Below are positions 24,880-33,472 of a stretch of 64,000 nucleotides of DNA, in pieces. Within the stretch, counting starts at the first letter, position 1. The number at the start of each line of letters is the position of its first letter. Location of the stretch: contig JAWXCB010000129.1 of the NCBI GenBank assembly GCA_034440455.1, forward strand, positions 1 to 64,000. Direction: 5' to 3'. The notes under the pieces are model-generated. The model had not been told where the DNA came from and made no database searches. It saw only the letters and a program-made list of their open reading frames with translations. The DNA comes from JAWXCB01 sp034440455 (GTDB lineage Bacteria; Bacteroidota; Bacteroidia; Chitinophagales; CAIOSU01). The position numbers and the translations under genes were made by a program.

Positions 24880-26487
24880 ATGAAAAGGAATATTTTCCTG
24901 TTCTTGCTTTTTTCTCAAACAGTTCTAAAATCTCAAACATACAACGTCATCAACTTTGGCGCGGTGGGCAACGGCAGCACAGTGAATACGGCAGCAATAC
25001 AAGCCGCGATTGATACCTGTACAATCACTGGCGGAACTGTGCTGATTCCATCCGGCACGTTTGTCACAGGAACAATTCAATTGAAAAGCAACGTGACGCT
25101 TGAGGTGATTGGCACCTTGCAGGGCAGCACGAATATCAATCACTATCCCGATTTCATTCCTGCACTGCGCTCAATGGCAGATGAGAATACGCAGAAAGCA
25201 ATCATCTATGCGGAAGGGCAGCACAACATCGCCATCACCGGCAGCGGAACAATCAATGGCAACGGATTTTCTTTTCTTGGCGCCAGTAACCGTCCGTATG
25301 GCATCCGTCTGATTTCTTGCAGCAACGTGTTGTACGAAAATCTCGAGTTGCAGAACTCTGCATTCTGGATGATGCACAACCTTGACATTGATTCCCTCAC
25401 GATTCGCAATATCAGTATCTCAAATAATTCCAACTCAAACAATGACGGTATCGGCATTGATGCCTGCCGCAATGTGCTGATTGAAAATTGCAACGTGAGT
25501 TCGCTTGATGACCCGCTGGTGTTCAAAACCACCACTCCACTGAACACCGAAAATGTGGTGGTGCAGAACTGCACGCTCTCGACTGTTGCCCGTGCAATTA
25601 AAATCGGGACGGAAACAACGGGCGGCTTCAAAAATATTTTAATTAAAAATGTTGTTGTGCAACCAAGCATTCTCACTGCTGATTGTGGCATCAACCTCGC
25701 TATTGTGGATGGCGGATTCATTGATAGCCTCACGTTGGAAAACATTACGATTACCGGAGTGAATACGGCTTTCTCGATTCGTCTCGGCAATCAGGCGCGA
25801 CCTTACACGCCCGGTGCGCCAACACCCGGAGTCGGCTCGGTGAGAAATATCCTACTGAAGAATATTACCATCACGACTGAGAGTAACCTCACCAGCACGA
25901 TTACAGGAATTCCCGGTTATTATGCAGAGAATATTACGTTGGAGGATGTCACCATTAATTTTCCCGGAGGCTCTGCTGCGCTCTCGTCAGGTTTTGTTGT
26001 TCCCGAAAATGAAACCGAACGACCAAACTGCGATGTGCTTGGCGATTCATTGCCAGCGCACGGTTTGTATATCCGCCATATAAAGAACATCACAATGGAA
26101 AATGTATGTTTCAATGCGGTTACTGCCGACCAAAGACCCGCTCTGGTGATGGAAGATATTTTGGCAAGTCCGCAATACACTGCTGTGGAAACAACGCCCA
26201 ATAAATATTGCACACAGCAATTGCCTAACGGCATACGTGACTATTCTGCTCACTCACTTAAAGTTGCTGCTGATGCAAGTACAAACAGCGTGAAAGTTTT
26301 TACGGGTGAAATTTCTTCCGAAACGATTCAAATCTTGATCTATGACCTTGCGGGGCGAATCCTGCTGGTTAAAAATGTTGCGGCACAAAATGTGATTGCA
26401 CTTTCGTTTACTGCGACACGCGGGACTTACTTTTGTTCGGTGCGAACAAACCAATCCGTAGTGAATCGCAAGTTTGTGTGGGAGTGA
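24880..26487 (+). CDS. secreted GH28-like beta-helix protein with T9SS sorting domain
   Basis: A 535-residue protein with a signal peptide (MKRNIFLFLLFSQTVLKSQ). The body begins with YNVINFGAVGNGSTVNTAAI and IPSGTFVTG, typical of pectate-lyase/polygalacturonase right-handed beta-helices. The GH28-like core includes NSNNDGIGIDACRNV and SSLDDPLVFKT, carrying the catalytic-type Asp residues. The usual GHG is replaced by VARAIKIGTE, so classical polygalacturonase activity is uncertain. The last ~75 residues form a T9SS sorting domain (ETIQILIYDLAGRILLVKN ... RKFVWE). It probably acts on an extracellular polysaccharide. Confidence 0.78.
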   Translation: MKRNIFLFLLFSQTVLKSQTYNVINFGAVGNGSTVNTAAIQAAIDTCTITGGTVLIPSGTFVTGTIQLKSNVTLEVIGTLQGSTNINHYPDFIPALRSMADENTQKAIIYAEGQHNIAITGSGTINGNGFSFLGASNRPYGIRLISCSNVLYENLELQNSAFWMMHNLDIDSLTIRNISISNNSNSNNDGIGIDACRNVLIENCNVSSLDDPLVFKTTTPLNTENVVVQNCTLSTVARAIKIGTETTGGFKNILIKNVVVQPSILTADCGINLAIVDGGFIDSLTLENITITGVNTAFSIRLGNQARPYTPGAPTPGVGSVRNILLKNITITTESNLTSTITGIPGYYAENITLEDVTINFPGGSAALSSGFVVPENETERPNCDVLGDSLPAHGLYIRHIKNITMENVCFNAVTADQRPALVMEDILASPQYTAVETTPNKYCTQQLPNGIRDYSAHSLKVAADASTNSVKVFTGEISSETIQILIYDLAGRILLVKNVAAQNVIALSFTATRGTYFCSVRTNQSVVNRKFVWE

Positions 26488-26491
26488 ATGC

Positions 26492-26540
26492 AGCCTCACC
26501 CCCGCCCCGCTCCAAAGGAGAGGGTGTCCGAACTGTATCA
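26492..26540. repeat. family D spacer repeat after the GH28-like gene
   Basis: Reads CCTCACCCCCGCCCCGCTCC then AAAGGAGAGGGTGTCCG and AACTGTATCAT. It matches the tail of the repeat at 11141-11220. The open frame of the next gene can be extended upstream through it, but that part is not likely to be coding. Confidence 0.6.
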
Positions 26541-26561
26541 TATTGGCAGAATTCTACGATG

Positions 26562-26569
26562 TATTTTTG
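26562..26569 (+). promoter_or_regulatory. perfect -7 element upstream of the head-GIN gene
   Basis: TATTTTTG matches TAnnTTTG; a TTG lies 16 bases upstream at 26543-26545. It overlaps the GTG at 26569, so if this promoter is used, translation would start at the in-frame GTG 26584 instead. Confidence 0.4.
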
Positions 26570-27264
26570 TGAAAAATTTCACCGTGTATAAACTCATCAT
26601 CGCTTCTTTTCTTTTTTCATTTCTATCCTTCAATGCTTTTGCCACCAAGGAAGTGCGCAAGCCGGGAGCATTTTCACAATTAAAAGTTTACGGTCGTTTT
26701 GATGTGGTGCTCGTGCAAGGCGCGGAAGAATCCGTGAGCATCGAGTCGGAAGAAACGAATATCCAAAATGTGCTTACTGAAGTGGAAGACGGAAAACTAA
26801 AAGTACGGATGAAAACGAATTATTTCAAAGACACGGAAGTGAAAGTGATTATCACATTCAAGCAACTGAAAGAAATCGAAGCAAGCGCGGGTGCAATCAT
26901 AGATGCGGGTACTGTGGATGCGAAAAATTTTTCGTTTGAAGTGACCAGTGGCGCGGAGGTGAAAGCCGAAGTAATCACTGACACGCTGACAACGGAAGTC
27001 ACGCAAGGCTCATCGCTCACGCTTTCAGGAAACGCAAAATATCATAACGCGCAGGTGAGCACGGGAGGACAACTTACCGCCTATATGCTCAATACGACAG
27101 CCGCCAAAGTGCGCGTGAATATGGGCGGGTATGCAAAAATCATTGTGAAAGAAAAATTGGATGCCGCTGTGAATATGGGCGGCAACATCAGCTACAAAGG
27201 CGCTCCGAAAGAAGTGAAGCAAGGAACGAATATGGGCGGGAGCATTACGCAGATCAGAGAGTAA
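26569..27264 (+). CDS. head-GIN/DUF2807 secreted protein
   Basis: About 231 residues. The mature part starts ATKEVRKPGAFSQLKVYGRFDVVLVQGAEES, a typical DUF2807 (head GIN domain) opening, followed by stacked short beta-strands (SAGAIIDAGTVDAKNFSFEVTSG and similar), then two NMGG repeats near the C-terminus (NMGGYAKI, NMGGNISYKG). This is a beta-solenoid-like fold of unknown function, exported by the signal peptide (LIIASFLFSFLSFNAFA). The frame is open from ATG 26488, but that region is repeat sequence. GTG 26569 or GTG 26584 are the realistic starts. Confidence 0.78.
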   Translation: MKNFTVYKLIIASFLFSFLSFNAFATKEVRKPGAFSQLKVYGRFDVVLVQGAEESVSIESEETNIQNVLTEVEDGKLKVRMKTNYFKDTEVKVIITFKQLKEIEASAGAIIDAGTVDAKNFSFEVTSGAEVKAEVITDTLTTEVTQGSSLTLSGNAKYHNAQVSTGGQLTAYMLNTTAAKVRVNMGGYAKIIVKEKLDAAVNMGGNISYKGAPKEVKQGTNMGGSITQIRE

Positions 27265-27267
27265 ATG

Positions 27268-27699
27268 CTATTTGGAAAGCAATCCCGCTTTAGCAAAATC
27301 ATCTACAACCGTAAAAAGAATATTTGCCCATTGATAATCTGCGCGCTCGCTCAAATCAATGCTGCTGATTTTTTGTCCCACATCGAGCAGCGTTAATTCT
27401 TCCGGAAGGAAATTTATCTGAGCATAATAAATGTATTTGCGATTGGGCTTGATGTCGCCCGTGATGCAATCATACGTCTTAAAGAAAGTGAAATTTGCCA
27501 ATTCAATTCCAATCTCTTCTTTCAACTCGCGCACTAATGTTTGTTCCGGTGATTCGCCCGTTTCCATAATCCCGCCAAATAAATCCCATGTATCGGGAAA
27601 TGAAATATCCGGTTTATTATCACGCAGATAAATCAGCAGTTTTCCATTTTTATCAAATAACAAACATGCTGCGACAAAGAAATCAAACTGCGGCTGCAT
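27268..27699 (-). CDS. Nudix hydrolase
   Basis: A 143-residue protein with a perfect Nudix box, G-x5-E-x7-REUxEExGU, read as GIMETGESPEQTLVRELKEE then IGI (about residues 43-65), and a substrate-facing FGG before it. It hydrolyses a nucleoside diphosphate linked to some moiety; the substrate is not evident. It lies 3 bases after the stop of the transporter gene on the same strand, so the two are probably cotranscribed. It is convergent with the head-GIN gene. Confidence 0.88.
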   Translation of the reverse strand: MQPQFDFFVAACLLFDKNGKLLIYLRDNKPDISFPDTWDLFGGIMETGESPEQTLVRELKEEIGIELANFTFFKTYDCITGDIKPNRKYIYYAQINFLPEELTLLDVGQKISSIDLSERADYQWANILFTVVDDFAKAGLLSK

Positions 27700-27702
27700 T
27701 GC

Positions 27703-29118
27703 TCAGTGCACAGTCTTCGTTTCTACGCCTTTGTTATTGTTCTTCGCCCACCAACCATAATAAGCGAGATACGCGAAGCAAAGCGGAGAAATGATGTAGG
27801 ATGTTTTTATTGTAGTCATATCCGCGAGCCAGCCCTGCAACGGTGGAATAACCGCTCCGCCCAATATCATCATAATTAAAAAAGCCGATGCCTGCGAAGT
27901 ATGCTCACCGAGATTTTTGATTGCCTGTGCGAAAATGCAGGGCCACATCACCGAACACCACAAGCCACCGCTCAGAAAAAATAACAATGAAAGATTTCCT
28001 GTTGTGAGCATTCCGCCTGCCATACACAACATTGCCGCAAGTGAAAACGCGAGCAGCATTTTCGCGGAATTTTCAATCGTAAAAAATGCAACTGCCACCA
28101 TCACCGCAACAAACCCGATGTACGGCAAAAACACCGCGTTGATATTCAACTGCTCCACATCAAGGGCTTTGAAATAATTCACCACATACACCACTGCAAA
28201 GGCAATCGCAGGAAGCGCGACAAGCAATATCTTGCGCGTGTTCTTATTTTCGGTAATCGCTTCTGCAGATGCTGTCCATCTGCCAACCATCAGGCTGCCC
28301 CAGTAAAGAGAGATGAAAGGGAAAATAAGCTCGCTGGGAAAACTTCCGTATTCAGGCGTATTCAGCAATGCGCCCATGTTGCTTTGAATTGCCACTTCCA
28401 CGCCCACGTAAACAAAAATGGCAATCATGCCCAACACCAACTGCGGATATTTTAATGCGGCAAATGAAAATTCTTTAGCAGCTTGTTTGCGGCTCTCTTC
28501 AATTTTAATTACGCGCAGCAAAATGGCAAGCGATAAAAACAACACCGTTAGAATAATGTAGAGCATGTCCACGCTTTTCAAGTCAACGGGCGCATCGCTA
28601 CCGCCTGTGACGAAAAATCCGCCAAACAAAAAGAATGCAACGATGAGGGGACCAACGGTTGTTCCAAATGAATTAATGCCGCCTGCAAGATTCAGGCGAT
28701 GCGCTCCTGTGCGCTCTTCACCCAGGAGAATCACAAACGGATTTGCTGCCGTTTGCTGCAGGCAAAATCCCAAGGCGATGATAAAAAAAGAAGAAAGAAT
28801 CATTGCATAACTACCGGTGTGCAGCGAAGGAATCATACACACCGCGCCAAATGCCGACACAAGCAGTCCGTTGGAAAATGTTTTCGCATAGCCCTGCTGC
28901 TGCACAAAATCTTTTTTCGTGAGAAAGGAATACAAGAACATCAGCAGCGAGCCGAAAAAATAGCCGCCATAAAACGTGGCATCAATCAACTGCGACTGAA
29001 ATTGCGACAGTTGAAAATGCTCTTTGCAAAACGGGATGAAGATGCCGTTGCTCGCTGCGAGAAATCCCCAGAAAAAGAAAATAGAGATGACCGCATAAAA
29101 CGTGGATTGCTTTTGCAT
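27703..29118 (-). CDS. FHS-family sugar transporter (FucP-like)
   Basis: A 471-residue major facilitator protein with about 12 transmembrane segments. The N-terminus has FFFWGFLAASNGIFIPF, the hallmark of the L-fucose/glucose-galactose H+ symporter family, and AANPFVILLGEERTGAHRLNLAGGINSFGTTVGPL in the middle. ATG 29118 gives the first helix at a normal distance; GTG 29184 would add 22 residues. The sugar is not certain. It probably shares a transcript with the Nudix gene. Confidence 0.87.
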   Translation of the reverse strand: MQKQSTFYAVISIFFFWGFLAASNGIFIPFCKEHFQLSQFQSQLIDATFYGGYFFGSLLMFLYSFLTKKDFVQQQGYAKTFSNGLLVSAFGAVCMIPSLHTGSYAMILSSFFIIALGFCLQQTAANPFVILLGEERTGAHRLNLAGGINSFGTTVGPLIVAFFLFGGFFVTGGSDAPVDLKSVDMLYIILTVLFLSLAILLRVIKIEESRKQAAKEFSFAALKYPQLVLGMIAIFVYVGVEVAIQSNMGALLNTPEYGSFPSELIFPFISLYWGSLMVGRWTASAEAITENKNTRKILLVALPAIAFAVVYVVNYFKALDVEQLNINAVFLPYIGFVAVMVAVAFFTIENSAKMLLAFSLAAMLCMAGGMLTTGNLSLLFFLSGGLWCSVMWPCIFAQAIKNLGEHTSQASAFLIMMILGGAVIPPLQGWLADMTTIKTSYIISPLCFAYLAYYGWWAKNNNKGVETKTVH

Positions 29119-29227
29119 GACGATTGTTTGCGGAATGATAGTCAATTTGCGGAACCATTTTTTGTTAACAATCAACAACCGCACGGGTATATAGAAAAAA
29201 TGTCAGTGCGAAAATGCGAGCTATTGC

Positions 29228-29258
29228 TTGCAAGCGTCAGTTCCCTTTGATAACTTTG
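29228..29258 (+). promoter_or_regulatory. Bacteroidota promoter for the T9SS secreted protein gene
   Basis: TTG at 29228-29230 (-33) and TAACTTTG at 29251-29258 (-7), separated by 20 bases, with the ATG 31 bases further downstream (29290). This is a textbook match to the TTTG-N19-TAnnTTTG pattern. The divergent transporter gene starts 110 bases to the left. Confidence 0.6.
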
Positions 29259-29289
29259 GGGCTTGCCGTTTTTTCTTTAAAAAATTTCA

Positions 29290-30939
29290 ATGAAAAAATC
29301 TTTCCTTTTTCCTGTTGCCCTCCTACTTGTGTTCCTGAACGCGCCCCCTGTTGTTGCGCAAAGCACCTTTTCGCGCGTACATCAGATTCTGCAAGCCAAC
29401 TGTACTTCATCCGGCTGCCACGGCAGCGACAATACGCAGGTGTTTGATTTATCCGGTTCGCAAACGGATATGTATAATGCGCTTGTTGATGTTGCCGCAA
29501 TAAATGAAATTGCCGCTTCAAAAAATAACAAGATTGTTGCGCCTGGCTATCCAACCCGTAGTTTTTTGATGAAGAAAATTATCAATGGATTGGGCGCTGA
29601 CCTTGTGCTTGAAACAGGCGAAGGCAATGCGTGTCCTCAGAATTTACCTGCGCTTGCGAATGCAGAGATTGAATTGGTTCGCCAGTGGATTATGTTTGGC
29701 GCGCCACAATCGGGACAAGTGGTGAGCGAACAATTGCTGATTGATTTTTATGACGGAAATGCGCTGCCGCAAATTGAGGCTCCGCCCGCGCCACCCGCAG
29801 GACAAGGCTTTCAGATACATGACGGTCCAATTTTTCTCGCGCCTGGTGATGAAAAAGAATTTCAATGGAAATACAACACTGAATTACCGGAAGCAATTGA
29901 AGTAACGCGCGTGGAAGCAAAGATGAGTCCGCAGTCGCATCACTACATCGTATATAAATACAATGTTGGTCATGGCAGTACAGTTGATGAAGGACATGTT
30001 GTGATTAGCAGTATTCTCGGGCAGGCGGATGTGCAGTTGAATGGCAGCATGATTGCAACGTGGCAATATAACCGCGACCATGAGTTGCCGGCAGGCACCG
30101 CTTATTTCTGGGAAGCAGGCGCAGCGATGAATTCCAATTTTCACATAAGGAATTACGACAACGATTCAATTCTTGCGGCACATTCTTATTTGAATGTTTA
30201 CACACAACCGCAGGGCAGCGGAGCGGTGGAAATGTTTTCAGAGCTTGCCCCTTACGGTGGGCTGTTTAATCCTTTTGCGCTGAATGTTCCCAATTCAGGC
30301 ACAACGGTTTTATCGTTTGATCAAACGGAAAATGAAATGTGGCATTTTTGGATTTTACAGGGGCACACGCATAAGCTGGGGAAGGATTATGATATTTTTC
30401 TGCGCAACAGCAATGGCTCGCGCGGTGATAAAATTTATGAGGGCTTCTTTAATTATGAGGACGGATTCAATCAGGGCTTTTATGATTTTGCTCATCCGCC
30501 CGTGCTTGAATTTGCTCCCATGCGCGCAATAGATATGAGCAATGGCTTAATTCATGAAGCCACGTATGAAAACAACGGACCTTCCGATGTTGGCTTCGGG
30601 ATTACTACTGCCGATGAAATGTTTATCACCTACATGCACTACACGAAAGAGACGCCTACTGCGATTCGCAGCGTAACTGAAAATTCGGGCGCATTGCATG
30701 TGTATCCGAATCCTTCGAGTGGAAATTTTAATGTCAGCTACGCTTTGCCCCAAAGCGGCAATGTGCTGATTGAGTTGTATAATGTGTTGGGCGAGCGTGT
30801 TGCTGTTTTGAAAAATGAAAATCAGCTGAAAGGAAATTACACAGAACAAATCAGCGTAAAAGATTTGAATACGGGTGTTTGTCTTGTGAGAGTAAATTCT
30901 AAGGACTTTTCAGCCACGAGAAAAATTATCGTAGAATAA
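29290..30939 (+). CDS. secreted protein with CX4CH motif and T9SS domain, copper-monooxygenase-like
   Basis: A 549-residue protein with signal peptide (cleavage near VVAQ/S). The N-terminal segment VHQILQANCTSSGCHGSDN (residues 30-48) carries C-x4-C-H, a variant of the heme c attachment motif (CxxCH), often seen in Bacteroidota secreted oxidases. The core (SQSHHYIVYKYN, FHIRNYDNDSILAAHSYL, LQGHTHKLGKDYDIFLR) has the His pairs and layout of copper type II ascorbate-dependent monooxygenase-like proteins. The C-terminus (SGALHVYPNPSSGNFNVSYA to the end) is a T9SS type A sorting domain. The exact reaction is unknown. Confidence 0.75.
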   Translation: MKKSFLFPVALLLVFLNAPPVVAQSTFSRVHQILQANCTSSGCHGSDNTQVFDLSGSQTDMYNALVDVAAINEIAASKNNKIVAPGYPTRSFLMKKIINGLGADLVLETGEGNACPQNLPALANAEIELVRQWIMFGAPQSGQVVSEQLLIDFYDGNALPQIEAPPAPPAGQGFQIHDGPIFLAPGDEKEFQWKYNTELPEAIEVTRVEAKMSPQSHHYIVYKYNVGHGSTVDEGHVVISSILGQADVQLNGSMIATWQYNRDHELPAGTAYFWEAGAAMNSNFHIRNYDNDSILAAHSYLNVYTQPQGSGAVEMFSELAPYGGLFNPFALNVPNSGTTVLSFDQTENEMWHFWILQGHTHKLGKDYDIFLRNSNGSRGDKIYEGFFNYEDGFNQGFYDFAHPPVLEFAPMRAIDMSNGLIHEATYENNGPSDVGFGITTADEMFITYMHYTKETPTAIRSVTENSGALHVYPNPSSGNFNVSYALPQSGNVLIELYNVLGERVAVLKNENQLKGNYTEQISVKDLNTGVCLVRVNSKDFSATRKIIVE

Positions 30940-30941
30940 TT

Positions 30942-30965
30942 CATTGGCACATCGGCATATCAACT
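30942..30965. repeat. GGCACATCGGCATATC-type short-period spacer repeat
   Basis: Reads CATTGGCACATCGGCATATC between the secreted protein gene and the convergent TetR gene. Relatives at 33560-33592, 43163-43198 and 44520-44540 share the GGCACATxxGCATATC or GTGCTGATGTGCC core. Confidence 0.6.
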
Positions 30966-30967
30966 CA

Positions 30968-31567
30968 TCATCTTTTCACAATTCCGAAAAACTTTATTTT
31001 GAAATACTGCTTGAATGCTTCTTCCAGCGTCAGTTGATGACTGTTCAGAAAATCAGGGTCGGAAAGTGATTGCAGGAAAAAACGATCGCTCATTACAATC
31101 AAAGAGGTGTTTGCATTTTCCAATGCCCCGCTTTGAATGCCTTCCTCATAATATTCGCGCAGAATCTGCAAGGCATATTCAATGAAGTTATTTACGGTTT
31201 TCCAAGTTGCGGGAAAAAGATGTTTCAAATCTGAGAGAAACGTGTTGGAGATGCCGGAAATATTTTTCGTCAAATCTTCCAGACTCAGAAAGTAGCGCTC
31301 AAGATAAGGCGTTTGATTATCCATCAGAATAGCGCTGAAATGACTCACCTCGCTGAGTTTCACTGCCACACAGAGTTCCACAATCTCCTCGCGTGATTTG
31401 AAATAGTTATAGACTGTAGCCTTGCTTACATTCAGCATTTCCGCCACATTGTCCATCGTGAAATCACGTAATCCTTTCTTTTGAAAATGAGGAATAAGCT
31501 CCTTTGCCCATTCTTCTTTTTTCTCAGGATTATTCTTTCGTTTTTTCTTGAGTGATTTCCTGCCCAT
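30968..31567 (-). CDS. TetR-family transcriptional regulator
   Basis: A 199-residue protein with a TetR DNA-binding domain: basic N-terminus, then FTMDNVAEMLNVSKATVYNYFKSREEIVELCV (about residues 36-67), the typical helix-turn-helix with VYNYFKSREE. The ligand-binding C-terminal domain is variable. It is divergent from an AlkB-type hydroxylase gene across a 144-base spacer that contains an AGTTTAC/GTAAACT palindrome, so it probably controls that gene and itself. Confidence 0.88.
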   Translation of the reverse strand: MGRKSLKKKRKNNPEKKEEWAKELIPHFQKKGLRDFTMDNVAEMLNVSKATVYNYFKSREEIVELCVAVKLSEVSHFSAILMDNQTPYLERYFLSLEDLTKNISGISNTFLSDLKHLFPATWKTVNNFIEYALQILREYYEEGIQSGALENANTSLIVMSDRFFLQSLSDPDFLNSHQLTLEEAFKQYFKIKFFGIVKR

Positions 31568-31585
31568 CCTTTTTTATATAATCGT

Positions 31586-31616
31586 AGCAGCCTTCGACTT
31601 CGCTCAGGCTGACAAA
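31586..31616. repeat. dispersed repeat family C
   Basis: Reads AGCAGCCTTCGACTTCGC then TCAGGCTGACAAA, upstream of the TetR gene. A near-identical copy is at 46962-46993. The AGCCT...AGGCT ends are inverted, giving a small hairpin. Confidence 0.75.
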
Positions 31617-31640
31617 TGGCTATATGCGAACATTTGCAAG

Positions 31641-31668
31641 GTAAACTTTTTTAACTAAAATAGTTTAC
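31641..31668. promoter_or_regulatory. candidate TetR operator
   Basis: GTAAACT at 31641-31647 and AGTTTAC at 31662-31668 form a perfect 7-base inverted repeat with a 14-base centre, which itself includes AACTAAAATAGTT (31653-31665), a 5-base inverted repeat. It lies between the divergent TetR and AlkB-type genes. A near-match -7 element for the hydroxylase (TAGTTTAG) is at about 31686-31693, so bound repressor could block it. Confidence 0.55.
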
Positions 31669-31711
31669 TTTTTAAAAAATCTTGCTTAGTTTAGAGTAAA
31701 ATAATTCAGTC

Positions 31712-32779
31712 ATGAATCTGAAACCCCTTCGCTACACCTTTGTATTCAGCGCGTTAGCATTTGGAATTGTTTCTCTGCTGGCGCACGGCATCTGGACGTT
31801 TGCGCTGCCGCTCTACGCATTCTTATTTGTTCCGCTGCTGGAGCAAATCATTCCCGCAACAGGGACCAACCTCACCGAGGAAGAAGAGGAGCAGGAAGCA
31901 AAAAATCCAATGTATGATTATGTGCTTTATATCATGGTGCCGATTCTGTATGGCTTTTTGATTCTCGGAATTTTTTCACTGCAAGAACCCGGATTGACAA
32001 CGCTTGAGCTTGTCGGAAGAATTTTTTCCATCGGACTTGCGCTCGTTGCTGCGGGCATCAATATCGGGCATGAACTGGGACACCGCTCAACGTGGCATGA
32101 ACAATTCATGTCAAAAGCGCTTTACCTGCCTTCACTGCAAATTCATTTTTTCATCGAGCATAATCGCGGACATCATAAGCATGTGAGCACCGAAGATGAT
32201 CCGGCATCTGCGCGCTATGGCGAACTGCTCTACACGTTTTGGTTTCGCTCGTGGATAGGAGGTTACATCTCTGCATGGAAATTGGAAAATGAGCGGCTGA
32301 GAAAAAAGGGAATCCGCGCTTTTTCCATTTACAACGAAATGATTTGGTATGAAATCATTCAGGTGCTTTATGTTCTTGCAATAGGAATTTTTGCAGGATG
32401 GAAGATTGCGCTGTTTCTTGTGATTGCCGGAATGATTTCAAAACTGCTGCTCGAAACGATTAACTACATTGAGCATTACGGATTAGCGCGAAAAAAAACG
32501 AAAGATGGTTTCGAGCGCGTGCTTCCCGTGCATTCTTGGAATTCAAATCACTGGGTTGGCAGAGTGCTGTTGTTTGAGTTGACGCGCCACTCCGACCATC
32601 ATTACAAGGCATCGCGCAAATACCAAATCCTGAAACACTATGAAGATGTGCCGCAGATGCCGGGAGGTTATCCGGCAATGATTTTACTTTCCTTCATCCC
32701 TCCGTTGTGGTTTTATGTGATGCACCGCCAGATTGAAAAGTTCAAGCGGGAAAGCGCAGGGGGAATGGCGCTGGCGTAA
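31712..32779 (+). CDS. alkane 1-monooxygenase / AlkB-type di-iron membrane hydroxylase
   Basis: A 355-residue membrane protein with about six hydrophobic helices and the conserved histidine boxes of the AlkB family: HELGHR (120-125), EHNRGHH (149-155), NYIEHYGLAR (about 251-260) and RHSDHHYK (about 297-304). Members hydroxylate terminal methyl groups of alkanes or related chains, using rubredoxin electrons. The real substrate here could also be a lipid or a cell compound. It is under probable control of the divergent TetR gene. Confidence 0.85.
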   Translation: MNLKPLRYTFVFSALAFGIVSLLAHGIWTFALPLYAFLFVPLLEQIIPATGTNLTEEEEEQEAKNPMYDYVLYIMVPILYGFLILGIFSLQEPGLTTLELVGRIFSIGLALVAAGINIGHELGHRSTWHEQFMSKALYLPSLQIHFFIEHNRGHHKHVSTEDDPASARYGELLYTFWFRSWIGGYISAWKLENERLRKKGIRAFSIYNEMIWYEIIQVLYVLAIGIFAGWKIALFLVIAGMISKLLLETINYIEHYGLARKKTKDGFERVLPVHSWNSNHWVGRVLLFELTRHSDHHYKASRKYQILKHYEDVPQMPGGYPAMILLSFIPPLWFYVMHRQIEKFKRESAGGMALA

Positions 32780-32782
32780 CTT

Positions 32783-32861
32783 GTCATGCCGGACTTGTTC
32801 CGGCATCCCACGATAAAAGCACCTCAGAAATAAGGGGATGCCGGAACAAGTCCGGCATGAC
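32783..32861. repeat. 27-base perfect inverted repeat (family B pair)
   Basis: Arms 32783-32809 and 32835-32861 are exact reverse complements (GTCATGCCGGACTTG... with GGGATGCCGGAACAAG...) separated by 25 bases. It lies just after the hydroxylase stop and would make a very stable hairpin. Single arms occur at 19821-19848 (partial), 21021-21050, 53077-53104 and 55417-55444. Confidence 0.85.
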
Positions 32862-32911
32862 ACTTTTACCTCTCTGATTTTACTATCTTCGACAATCTTA
32901 AATCAAACACT

Positions 32912-33472
32912 ATGAAAAAATTCTTTTTTATCGGATGCTGCTCTTTAATTTTTTCTATTACAATCGCGCAAACCTTCATAGAAGGAAAAACTTTCCCCAA
33001 CTCACTCGACACAGAAAAAGGCGACCTCGTGCTGAATGGCGGTGGCGTGCGAGAAAAATTGTGGATTGACTTGTATGTGGCTGGTCTTTATCTCACTGCA
33101 AAAAACAAGAATGGCGCTGAGATAACAAATGCTGATACAGAGATGGCAGTGCGTCTGCATATTGTCTCCAGCATGATTAACAGCGAAAACATGAGCGAAG
33201 CAATTAACGAAGGTTTTGTGAAATCAACAGGGGGAAATACTGCGCCCATTAAAGACAAGATTGACGCATTCATTAACGTGTTTGCAGAGCCGATAAAAGT
33301 TGATGACATTTTTAAACTCGTTTACCTGTCGGGAGAAGGTGTGAAGATTTATAAGAACGAAGTCTATAAATCAACTGTGAGCGGAATGGATTTCAAAAAA
33401 GCATTGTTCGGCATCTGGCTTGGCAATACACCGGTGAGCGGGAGCTTGAAAAAAGGAATGCTGGGGAGTTGA
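32912..33472 (+). CDS. secreted chalcone-isomerase-like protein
   Basis: A 186-residue protein with a signal peptide (MKKFFFIGCCSLIFSITIAQ). The mature part shows FPNSLDTEKGDLVLNGGGVREKLWIDLYVAGLYL, the typical opening of chalcone isomerase-like domain proteins, and the C-terminal KALFGIWLGNTPVSGSLKKGMLG. In bacteria these are lipid-binding or unknown-function proteins, not flavonoid enzymes. A near -7 element (TATCTTCG, 32884-32891) lies 20 bases upstream. Confidence 0.82.
   Translation: MKKFFFIGCCSLIFSITIAQTFIEGKTFPNSLDTEKGDLVLNGGGVREKLWIDLYVAGLYLTAKNKNGAEITNADTEMAVRLHIVSSMINSENMSEAINEGFVKSTGGNTAPIKDKIDAFINVFAEPIKVDDIFKLVYLSGEGVKIYKNEVYKSTVSGMDFKKALFGIWLGNTPVSGSLKKGMLGS

Noticed and set aside
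26488..26568. N-terminal extension of the head-GIN protein from ATG 26488
   Set aside because: This stretch is a family D spacer repeat and would bury the signal peptide; later GTG starts fit better.
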